A DNA stretch of 64,000 nucleotides from Gymnopus androsaceus JB14. Lineage: Eukaryota > Basidiomycota > Agaricomycetes > Agaricales > Omphalotaceae. The position numbers and the translations under genes are program-made. The notes under the pieces are model-generated. The model had not been told where the DNA came from. It saw nothing but the letters and a program-made list of their open reading frames with translations, and searched no databases. Position 1 is the first letter of the stretch. Each line of letters begins with the position of its first letter. This document shows positions 9,776 to 19,783 of the stretch, piece after piece. The stretch lies in assembly GCA_009733575.1 (NCBI GenBank), contig ML769673.1, positions 1-64,000 on the forward strand, in the 5' to 3' direction.

Positions 9776-11575
9776 CTAGTAAGGAGCGTAGTGACATTGG
9801 GCCCTCGAGTCCTGTAAACGATTCGTATAGGAAAGTTGTGCGTGGTGTCGGTGAAGGTGGATGGAGGCCAGGGAGTCTAGGTCTCTCCAATATTTGAGGA
9901 AGGCGTCCGATTTCCAATGTCCGAGCATTTTTACAACATCGGGTGGGATCCCTTGAACCAGGTAGTGAGTTGTCCCGCCAATGCGGAAACAGTGGCCGGT
10001 CATGCGAGGGATGTTATGTCTGGACCATATCGCATTGCATCGTTTTAGAAAAACAGCTTTCGAAAGGACTTTAAGCTCATCGTTCTCATCCTGATAAGCC
10101 ACGAGAGGGTCATCCGGGCCCAACCTGTTGACTCGTATGTGTTCCCGCCATGCTCTCATTGAGCTGGTATGACCGGGCTGAGGAGAATAAACAACTTCCT
10201 TGCCTCTCGACTGCTTTGTTTTGGTTTTAGGTAGCCTGAGCTTCCTATCACCATTCTCGTTGGGGGCTTTTAGGTCCTTGACTGTGGGGAGCTCGGAGGG
10301 ATTGAAGTCTGCAGGATCAGAGGACTGGGGGAGAATCTCGCCACCTCTGAGCTGACCGTAGAAGCAGCCTGCGCTAACTGCTGCCATGACGTGGTCTAAA
10401 CCACATGAGCCCGATAAGTCCAGCTCATCGAAGAGGGTAGTAATCTGGTCCAGTTATACTTAAACATCCAAGAATATGCCCAACAAATATTAAACATATT
10501 TAAACATCCCAATTACTACTAGCCACTGCCCTTTTTGTTTAAACAATTTTAAACAACTGTGTTGTCACATGATATAGTGAGCATGTGACCATGGGAATCA
10601 TAGATAAGATTAGTTGTCACATGACATACCATCATAGTAAGCATGTGATGATGAAAAGTTAGGGTTAGGGTTAGCTTCAGCTAAACCTGACCTGGTCAGC
10701 ACATGACTGTGGGAAAGTTAAGGGTAGGGTTAGCGCTAGCTAACCCTAGCCTGGTCAACACATGAGATTAAGTAGGTGGGGTTAGGGGTTAGGGGTTAGG
10801 TGGTTAGGGTTAGGGATAAGGATGAAATTGGGGGTGTGGGGGCTTGCCCCACTGTTTAAATGTAGGAGAGACATCATACAGGGCTAGGGTTAAGCCACTT
10901 TGCTTAAGTAAGCATATGGTTGGCTATAGATCAACGAACCGGGGCAGGGGGGGGTGTCAGTTTTTTCCCACGATGCCTTGTTCAGGCTGTATGGAAATCA
11001 TTATTTTGGCCCAGTGTGGTTGTTTAACCTTGTTTAATTCATGTTGGATGGAGTCTCATTTGTTTAGACAAAACTGGCACTCTTATAGAGAGGGTACTGA
11101 GGTGCTCTTTTTTCACGGGAGGTCTCTGATCACGGAATGAAGAGGCGGGAGCTTTGCGTTTGACGCCGTTGAGGACATTCCGTAAGTTATTCCCTCCTTC
11201 CCATATGAGACCTCTCCTCTGGACCCAGCTTTTGACCGCTGACACCTTGGCTTTTGCAGTTCCACCGGCTAACTTCCCAGCGAACGAAGCAGCGAAGTTA
11301 CATAGCGTGTTTTCTGAAGGCGGAAGAACGTCCTCTTCTGTTAGGCCTTGGTCGGTTGCCCAGATCAGGAACTCTGCTGCGTACTGCAGCTTCCTCTGCC
11401 TGGTCTTGTCTGAGACCGCGGCATCCATCACGTTCATTGTGTTCTGGTCAAGCGTGGTCTTTGGATTGGCTGGGAGATCGTTTTCGGGATCGTGAAAGTG
11501 TACTCGACGATGGGGCGTGGATTGGGCATTGTTCTGGATAGTGTTAATGATGAGTTTGTGTCGGAAGGGTGGCAT
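9776..11575 (-). pseudogene. DIRS-like tyrosine recombinase, split by a hAT-like insertion
   Basis: The N-terminal SAM-like core-binding part is read from 11575 to about 11089 (QYAAEFLIWATDQGL, TAKAKVSAVKSWVQRRGL). The catalytic part is read from about 10439 to 9776. The catalytic signature is visible: the first arginine in FYGQLRGGEIL, the HxxR box in GHCFRIGGTTHYL and the box II region GHWKSDAFLKYWR with the nucleophilic tyrosine. Between the halves lies the insertion 10440-11088. Removing it together with one copy of the 8 bp duplication rejoins the two halves in frame (EHLSTL to FDELDLSG). The gene was therefore open until the insertion. Confidence 0.8.
10440..11088. mobile_element. 649 bp hAT-like non-autonomous element with telomere-like repeats
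   Basis: The element is bounded by an exact 8 bp duplication AGAGGGTA (10432-10439 and 11089-11096), the hAT signature. The ends are imperfect inverted repeats sharing CCAGTT and TAAACA blocks. Inside are four variants of a CACATGA-type motif (10565-10770) and TTAGGG-like tracts at 10661-10675 and 10779-10816. No transposase ORF is present. Confidence 0.75.
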
Positions 11576-11791
11576 GGTGTAGCGGGTGTGAACGGTAGAG
11601 AGGTGTGAAGATGGGTACGCTGTCGAGTGGTGGAGGTTCGAAAGGAAGAGAGAGTCACGATGTGTGACCGTGACTCGTCTCAGTTATTCTTCAGTGTGAT
11701 CAGGAAATTCGATTCATAGTGTTCGTAAGTAGAATATAAGTATGCAAGTTAAGGTGGTACAGGTATTTATGTATAAGTACATGCAATGCGT

Positions 11792-13857
11792 CTAGTGAGA
11801 ATTGAGACGAGGGTCGTTCGGTTGAATTGAGTTGTGAATGTAGGGTTTTAGGTGTCGCGGTACGGAGGGAGGGTGAGCGTGAAGTTGCTTTCGCGGGGGA
11901 AAGGCGCCTCTCGATGGTGCATCTGCTGGATTGTCATGAGTGGAGACCCATATACAGTCAATCCAAACTTTGAACTCCTGCATGAGTTCAATGATCTTTC
12001 TGAGAATCAGATTGATCTTGTAACCCCTCGAGCTGCCCTTTTTGAGAGCTCCCACAACACCAATGTTGTCAGAATGGAGGTGAACGCGAACACTTCAGAA
12101 GCTTGAGGAGATGAGGGTCCGTAGGGCAAGTTCTACCGCGACCATCTCCCGCCAACCAATATGGTGTTCCGCATCTGTCCAACCAGGCTTGTATTCCCAT
12201 GCGAGCCATTTTCCGTTAATGATGAGCCCGATCCCCCATGATGTCGAGGCATCCACAAAAAGGTCGATGTTGATAGGGTCAGGAAGCTTGATGATTTCCA
12301 TTCCGACGAATGGCTGGTGTAAGAGGTCGTTCCACCAGTCGATGTCTTCTTGGAGTTTGGTTGGGATGGAGTGGGGAATGAAGCGTTTCGCGGATTTGAA
12401 GCCAGAGCGGAAATTGAAAAGGTTAATTAATCTCGTTTTCCCAGTGGGAACAATGAGAGCAATGTGGTTGAGAGTCCCGATGAGTTCCTCCACCTTGTCC
12501 ATGGACTGGCATTCTTTTGCAACCCAAGGGGCTAGCCAGGCGATGTACTTCTCCTTTTTCTCCTCTGGGAGTTGTACCGTCTTCTCCTCGATGTGCCAGA
12601 GGAATCCGATGTACTTGAAGAAAGAGGCGAAGGGAACGAATTTACTTGGTGCCCACGGCCAGCCTAGAATAGTGGCGGTGGACCATATGAGCGAGTCGTC
12701 GTAGGAAAAGATGAATGAGCCGTCTTTGTTCTGTCCCTTAGGGTAACGGAAGAACACGAAGTCGTCTACCCATTTGAGTAGAGCTTCCACACCTTTGTAT
12801 TTGAGGATCCAGGCCATCGCGTCTGCGACGTGACCCCAGATGCCAGGTGCGGGTGTCTTCCCAAAGTTGAGCATGAGATCGAGGTGGATGAGGCCGTCGA
12901 GCATGAGGACAACGAATCGGCAGGCAGAGGGGTGAATGGGAATATTCCGGAATGCTGTGTCAACATCAAAAATTGCAGCTTGAGTACCTGTAGTGTTAGA
13001 AGCGTTAGCATTGTCCGTTGGAAGTCCAAGTGAATTGGTATACCTGGGGGGGCCTCGGCTACCATTAGATAGCACTCGGAAAAGGATCCCCAATCACAAG
13101 GGAAGTCGTTTGCGTCTATCAGAGCGTTTATGGAGATTTCTGATGCGTCAAATTCGACTGGAGGGGGAGGGTGATTGTCGGTGGGAGGAGATTGGGTAGC
13201 ACACGGAAAGTCTGGAGGTAGGGTTTTTCGTGGGAAGGAGTGGTCAATGACAATACGAAACTTGCCAGGTCGTTGTTCAACGACGGCCATGGGTGCTGTA
13301 GTGAAGTTACCAATTTGGGCCTGAAGCTCGTCGGGATGAAACGGGCGTGAAATTCTACCCAGTTCCATTTCTTGTGCGAATTTTGCACGTATTACATTAG
13401 CATGTTGTTCTGTTTTGTAGTGGTTCGGTGGGATATAAGTCGATGCGAGTGAGAAATTGTCGAGGCCAATATGGAAACCTTCTTCGAGACCTTTCGGAAT
13501 CTCGGCGAACTTCTGAGGAGCATTGGATTCCTCCAGAAGTCGCTTCCATGCCTCAGGTATGAGACGTGTGGAGAAACGAATGTCCTCAGCGTGGGTGTTC
13601 CTGGGCTCCATGTTCCGAGGAGCCACACAAACCGCACTTGTGGGTGAATGTGCAGTGCGACTTGGTGCAGGCGGAGGGGCCGTTGAAGCTAATGCAGTAG
13701 GCGTTTCCGTCTGAGTCAATGTATTGACAACCGGACTTGCGCAGGAAATCGGAAGATTTTGGCTTGTGGAAGTTCCAGTTGTGATCATAGGACCCGCAGA
13801 GGTAGCACTTGCACTTGGTGTTCGAGCGCGGGTTCTCTTTCGAGGATGATTCTCCAT
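11792..13857 (-). pseudogene. DIRS-like reverse transcriptase / RNase H, one intron, one in-frame stop
   Basis: Exon 1 is 13857-13044 and exon 2 begins at 12987. The 56 nt intron 13043-12988 (GTATAC...TACAG) splits a glycine codon and restores the frame (VAEAPPG to TQAAIFDVDTAF). RT blocks are visible: FRIVIDHSFPRKTL, IFDVDTAFRNIPIHP and the catalytic LLKWVDDFVFF. RNase H follows with IDLFVDASTSWGIGL, REMVAVELAL, LHSDNIGVVGAL and the C-terminal VSTHDNPADAPSRG. A single TGA (12097-12095) interrupts RNase H, and the frame continues uninterrupted to 11792. A CGA-to-TGA transition would explain it. The 5' end overlaps Gag in another frame, as is usual for DIRS elements. Confidence 0.8.
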
Positions 13858-15480
13858 CTCGAAAGGAACACTTCTGCCCGTTTCCTTGACCCCTGGAGGA
13901 GGGTTGCGAGGACGAGTTGGATTGCTTCTGATTTTTCCGTCGAACCTCCTCCTCCTTCACTCTGAGAGTTTGCCAGGAGAGAAGGGATTCCTGGTAGAGA
14001 CCCGAGTGGAAGAGATCGACACGGACATTGTCGTTCGGGAAAGTGAACCATTGTCGGTAGGCTCTGTCGACATAGATTTTGTATATCTCGAACCCGAGCT
14101 CAAAGTCAGACCGGTCCCGAACCATGTCAAACATTGCCTGAAACAATGTCTGCGATGGCGAGGGCCAGTTTGTGTCCTGGGGTAGAGGCTCCTTTAGGAA
14201 TGAAGTGTTGGCGTACCGCTCTAGGAAGGCCGCGAGAGATGCTGTTGAAGTCGTTCATGTCGATCTGGGACAGCGGGACTTCCGTGAACGACCTTGACTT
14301 CACCTTGATGCCTCCAGCACCGTCTAGGATGATAGTGCTTGCATCCGCAGACTCAACGGGTTTCAGAGTTGAGTTGGCGTAGCGGGATGCAAAGTAGGCC
14401 AGTGGGATGAAGGTCTTCAGACCATTTTGAAGGGTGGAGGCTACGAGATTGTTTGCTATGCTTTCCAAGCGAAAGGGCTCCGTGTAGGAGTACAACTGGG
14501 CCCTGCTGGGGTCGCACCAACCGCCTTTCAGATCACCTTCCTCCTCCACGTTCACTGGTTCTTGGCCATCCGGCAACCCATGACCCTGGGTGCCTTGATG
14601 GTTTGGTGTCTCTCGTCTGCGGGGAGAGCGGGAACGGTGACCCGAGTCATCCGGGCGATGGGAGCGAGGTGAACGAGGAGGAGGAAGAGGTGCCTGGAAA
14701 GGGCTTCGAAGGGGAGGCGCTGGACCCTGTCCAGAACCTCGGAGACGCCTCTCGAAGGCAGACCCGTGAGAGTGGGAGGAGCCTGGGTGGGAACCTAGAG
14801 GAGAAACTAGGTCAGCGCATGTTCGAGAAAAACATATGTGCGCGGGTCAAGGAGAAATGACCAAAGGAAGCCATCGAGGAGAAACAATGGCGTGTCAAGG
14901 AGAAATGACACAAGCCGTTGTGGAGACACGGCACGGGAGTGAGGGAGGAAGGACTTACCATGGTGTCCCTGGTCGGGTTGACTTTCCTGTCCATGTCTCG
15001 AAGCTGAGGAGCCGAGGTCCTGGCCACCGTATTCTGTGTTGAATGCGGTCGGTGTCAGAATCCCGCCCCAGCTGCTTACGCTGGGAGGAGGAGCCAGACG
15101 TCCCGAGCCAGATGGCTGTATCTGCGAAGGAGGAGTAGGAGGCACCAGAGATGCGCAGATTCCGTTCCATGGAGAGATTGGAGGTGGTTGGATTCCACGA
15201 AAAGGAGGAGGAGCAGGGGGCGCGGAGAGCGGTGCACGGCATTGGGAGATAGGATCGACGTGATGCTCATTCAAGAGATGGAGCAGGCTGCCGTTGGAAC
15301 GCTGCTGCTGCTGTGGGCGTGCTGGGGAAGGCTGTTGTTGACCTTGTCGTTGCCGAGGAGCTCGGGGAGGTCGGGCTCGAGAGGAAGATGCAGCACCATT
15401 CCCAGTTGCTCCTGGTTGGCGAGGATGAGCACCGGTAGCATCAGCGGCGTCCGCTTTGCTGTCTCGTAGTAGTCATCTTG
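13586..15480 (-). pseudogene. DIRS-like Gag, frameshifted
   Basis: A proline-, serine- and arginine-rich N-terminal part (15480-14580) leads into a conserved Gag core (TFIPLAYFASRYAN, LALAIADI). The frame then shifts by one base near 14140 and continues MFDMVRDRSDFELGFEIYK. The C-terminal part carries cysteine/histidine clusters (CYLCGSYDHNWNFH, CTFTHKCGLCGSSEHGAQEH) suitable for nucleic-acid binding. The shift could be a lesion or programmed; I favour a lesion because the copy carries others. The start codon is uncertain, because the frame upstream of about 15480 is closed by a stop. Confidence 0.65.
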
Positions 15481-16187
15481 AGAGGAAATGAGAGTTGGCT
15501 TGTTCTGAAGGCAAAATATCCAAGCTGGGAAAAGAGCAATTTCGGCGATTTTCGCAAGGAGAGAGGTGAAAAAGAATTCGAAGTGAAGGGCAAAGGATTG
15601 AAGGGATTCCTTCGAAGTTGAATGTCGCTATGATGAGAGTAAGAAGACAAGATCTGGGGAAACTCAGAACATGGGATTGCAACAACGTGATGAAAACACA
15701 GCTTACTATTCCCGTGGGTCACGCGTAGGCTTGGACTTGCAATGAGGGGAATGGTTTAAGGAAAATTGCAAAACACCAGGAATTATAAAGGGCCTTCTGC
15801 ATTATAGCCTGAATGTGGATGTGAATGGTTGATGGGTGGGGAAATTCAAATTGACGAGTTGTATTATTAGTGATTTGGTAAAATTTAAGATTTGCCGAAG
15901 CTGTCCAAGTGAATCCATATTTTGTATGCTCTAAAGGTTTAGATCTATTCCATAGTATCCAATCTCATCCCCTTGATCATTAGTCTCCCGTAGGCCGAGT
16001 TTTCACTCACGTGTGAGCACCTAATTTCCGATGATGAGCTCACTATCTAACCAATTCACTTCTAATGATGGCCATACATGTCAATGTGAAGAAATCATTA
16101 TTGAACATGAATCGTACGCTCACAGAGATGGAAATAAACAAGCAAGGAGCTGGCGCTTACTGGCCATGAGCCATCATCCACAAAAGG

Positions 16188-16574
16188 GAATACTGTACTC
16201 TTCCGACCAAGTGTTCACGGGGTGTGACAAGTGACCTACCCTGTTCAGAATTCTAAGTGTTCACAGATCACAGTGACCTGTGACCAAGCTGTGAACTGTT
16301 CACTGGGAGTGGATTCTGGTGGATTATCTGTACTTATTTCACAATATGATCTTCATTTTACCTTGTTTGAAACTATTTCTGGCTTGTTTATATGTACACT
16401 GAGGAAAATTTGAGTTTTTTAAAAGTATTTTTTGAACTTTTTCAAGAATTTTTTTTTGTTTTGGTTGTCACAGTGTTCACAACCCCAAGTGACCAGTGAC
16501 ACCCTTCTGTGAACTGTTCATTTTGGGCTGATGTGACGCGTGACTGAACACTTGGTTGGAAGAATACAGTATTC
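16188..16574. mobile_element. 387 bp MITE rich in GTTCAC/GTGAAC motifs
   Basis: The termini 16188-16218 and the reverse complement of 16544-16574 match over about 31 bp (GAATACTGTAYTCTTCCRACCAAGTGTTCA). The interior repeats GTTCAC, GTGACC and GTGAACTGTTCA in both orientations, so the single strand could fold extensively. No coding capacity and no clear target duplication were seen. Confidence 0.6.
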
Positions 16575-19073
16575 GATACAGTATAAAAGGAAATAGGAAA
16601 TGTTCGATAAAAAAGGAAACGGCAGGCACTTGAAAATCGAGGTCCTGATGACGCGGCGCGAGATTGTGCAGGCTCTAAATATAGCAAGCTTGCTTGCGGG
16701 AGTCTGCCTAAGTACGGAGACAACCCGTAGGCAGACTCGAATATACACCGACGATCCGTTGGATCAGTGTTGTTTTGACGGTTGACCCGAGTCAATGGTC
16801 GTCTAGACGCTCGCATGACTGACGGCGTCCAGACGGCATCCATGTACTCCATGTGCATGCAAACATCCTTCTAGCGCCTATCTGCTCCGAGCGCCTTAAT
16901 TCTTGTAGCTGCTAAAAAGTGAACTCGAGCCAGGACCTCCGGAGTCATTCTAGAGTATATTCTTGGATTATCACTCTTAAAGTATGGTAGTATATGCAAT
17001 ACAGCATACAGTGTCGATTTAATGAGCGTGGAAAAGATTTACTGTAATAATATTATGATTTTCCGTAAGGGCGTAGCCGCAAAAACTCGGCAATAAATTG
17101 CACTCGTAACTTGGTGTATTCCAACTTTGTACATTTTTCTGGGCGCATTCATGCTCACAAAACTATAGCTCATCATCCTACGCGCAAGATTCAACAACGA
17201 CGCGCCTGGAGGATACAGCAAAGGCATTCACGATCATTGTTGTAGCCAAAAGGCTACTGGCTTCTTACCGTCTCGAGGTAAGTCTTCTTGCAAGTATTCC
17301 AGTTCCTAACTAAATCTCATCACTTTATTCCATAAACCAGGAATCGACTCACCCAACCATCGTTATTCTATCCTGAGCGCTCTTATAATCTAGAATTTCA
17401 AGTTTGCTACTCTACACCGTCCTCATCTCCCCACAATTGCTGCAAACGCAAATTTCCCTAAACACTCGACGCGCGAGTCTCCTAGTTTCTTCCACTCCTT
17501 CCAAGTTGCTTATTACGCGTTTTGTCACTTTAGATTCAGCTCAATGTCCACCTGTCTGGATCTTCGTAGCGCTGCCGCATGGTTTACCAACACGAGACAA
17601 CCCAGTCGCTACCGGAGCTTCGAAACGGAGTCCTTACGAACCTTCGACCTCCTCTCCTTTAGAACTTCAGTTTCTTCAATCTCACCTGCACATTCCGTTT
17701 CACTGGTTTTCCACGATAACCGAACATGCTCCTCATAATTCCGGTAGCATGAGATGGGCGGGAGGCTTTCATCGTGTCTCGACTTTCTAGCTGTGAGACC
17801 CTATTGCGGCTTTCTCCGACGGTGCAGACCACCCAATTGCATGTCTCCCAAACTCCGCTGAAAAACTGGTTTTTGTGTTAACGAAAACCTTATAGACGAA
17901 GCTGCGGCCAGTTCTCACATTCCACTCTACTTTCGTCGATGAATGACTACGCACCCAATCCAGGTACGCTTGTCTCACGTCAACGAGAGCAGAGTCTCAT
18001 ATCCATCGCCTGTCACCAGTTCTATCTCGGTGTGGATATAAACATGATGTTTCCAGATTCCCTGGACCATTCCTCGAGAGGAAATGAAATGCGTAGCTCT
18101 GACTGCACACGATCCTTGGTCTGGCTGAGATCCGCATACCTCCTCGAAAACCGGTATTACAGCTTCATATTCGGGTGCTCGAAAGGCGGATCTTAGTACT
18201 GTGCAGTGTGCACCGCTGCCATTGCACAGTGCAAATTCAGTCAAAGTTTTGCTGTGATCATGATTGCCTCACTGAGGCTCGTGAGATTCCCGACACCATC
18301 GAATTTCCGTTTGAGGAGCGAGGAAACATTTTCAGCCCTTTCGACGTCGGGAATTCGGGACTTGGTGACTCATCGTTGCTCATCCCGCCACGACTCGTGA
18401 TTTCTCGCGCTCAAGCGGCAGTGCGATGCCTCATGCGCGCATTCAAAGCATTCAAAGCATCTTTCTTAGTAGTGAGTGTGTATCCAAGCACCTTTGTTGA
18501 CCATTCAATTCATCATCCTTCAAAGTTTCCACGGCACGGACCTAACGGTAATCGAACGCGCAGTGCGCAGTGCTTTATGGATTGAATTTGTACGATTCCA
18601 GTGCATCCCCATTTTTTAGACTCCCATGGAACCCATCATTCATCCAACGTCGTCATCCTCTTCCATCTATCATGCTTCTATCCGTTCTCTTTGGTCCCAT
18701 CGGCTCTTTCATTTTCACAGGCGTGGTGTAGATGACTTCATTTGGCGCAGCTATGTCTCGAACATTCCATAATTTGCATGGATCACCGTGGTCGTCGAGC
18801 TCGTACTCAGCCTAACCTTCCAAGTTCCGACCTCAACATCTTGTCGAAGATGCGATGGAATTGCGATGGAATTGCGATGGACGAGGTTCGGACATCCCCG
18901 AAGTGCGGAACGAAACCTCGGGAAAAACACTGCCACAATTAAAGAGCTCCGAAATCTTAGATCCGATTGAGTCATGCCCACTGCGTTTGTGCTAATTACG
19001 AAACGGCTCCTTTTGTTCTGCTATACCCACCATCAACCGCTCAAAAGGCCAACAATTAGTCTGACGTGCTTTT
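16575..19073. other. Intergenic region without a confident gene
   Basis: Several short ORFs exist on both strands (for example 17404-17790 plus and 17975-18244 minus), but none shows a motif or a consistent exon chain. A hairpin with an 11 bp perfect stem (GAGTCTGCCTA, 16700-16710 with 16728-16738) lies in the left part. An 11-12 bp direct repeat GCGATGGAATT occurs near 18852-18882. CT-rich tracts and GT-AG-like signals at 17278-17340 may be untranslated leader of the next gene. Confidence 0.4.
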
Positions 19074-19783
19074 ATGTCTCTTGCAAACCCCATCTCGGCG
19101 CTCACTTCTACTATTCCTTCTATTCCCCGTAAACGGACAACCTCATTCTGCTGTTCCTCCGCCGATTCCTTTACTCCCAACACTCGCCCCACGAAAGCTC
19201 CTCGGACAGATATGAGCTCTCTGCGTCGCACAGAGTCATTTCTCTGCATACCTGATATGCAACGAAAATCTTCCTTTACTTCTACAGCTGCCCTGACCGC
19301 AGTCGAGAGCGCCGTAAGGCTGTCAGCGTTATAGAACGTGCAGCGTCCATTACTGCAGCCAAAACATCCACTCCGCCACCTGTCTCTCCCCAGCCAACTC
19401 CCTCCCGTGTCGCTCCAGCGCCCCCGAAACAATACCCTCGCAACTGCACATTCCGAGTATCCTCACCCCTGTCTCCGAATCGTACCGTCCTTCCTGGCCG
19501 TCCTGTCTTTCCTCGATCGAAACACGAGCCAGACCTTTATCGTCAGGCCCTAATCACTCGCATGTCGTGTACACCAGAGGGACAAAAGATTCTGCATATG
19601 GGCCCTAAATTGGCACTTTCGATCATGTCGGCGACGATGGAGCTCGAGAGGTTGGTGGCCGCACAGGGCCCGGAGACGGATAATGATGTGGCGATGGCGG
19701 ACTCGGCGCCGACTTTGAGCGCATCGTGGGTCGTCGTTGGCTCCGAGACTCAGGACTGGGAGATGGTTGATTGCGGTGCCTAG
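19074..19783 (+). CDS. Conserved agaricomycete protein of unknown function
   Basis: An N-terminal basic, serine-rich region (SIPRKRTTSF, RRTESFLCIPDMQRKSSF) is followed, one frame over, by RSRERRKAVSVIERAAS. The frame continues through a proline-rich linker, PVFPRSKHEPDLYRQALITRM, EGQKILHMGPKLALSIMSAT, and ends SWVVVGSETQDWEMVDCGA. The RRTESFLCI, IERAAS, FPRSKxEPDLYR, ILHMGPxLA and DWEMVDC blocks in this order match a protein seen in many mushroom genomes with no known function. The frame must shift by one base between about 19285 and 19300. I see no clean intron there, so this is either a lesion, a base-call error or a very short intron. Confidence 0.55.

Larger units (their letters stand above)
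9600..15500 (-). mobile_element. DIRS-like tyrosine-recombinase retrotransposon (Gag, RT/RNase H, YR)
   Basis: On the minus strand the order is Gag (about 15480-13586), RT plus RNase H (13857-11792) and tyrosine recombinase (11575-9776). There is no protease, no DDE integrase and no LTR. This content is diagnostic of the DIRS order, which integrates as a circular intermediate through a tyrosine recombinase. The outer ends could not be fixed by eye, so both limits are approximate. The element carries a frameshift in Gag, one stop in RNase H and a transposon in the recombinase, so this copy is inactive. Confidence 0.8.

Noticed and set aside
10661..10816. A chromosome end or telomere
   Set aside because: The TTAGGG-like tract is short, imperfect and internal to a transposon with target duplications on both sides.
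17404..17790. 128-residue plus-strand ORF
   Set aside because: CT-rich composition, no motif and no connecting exons.
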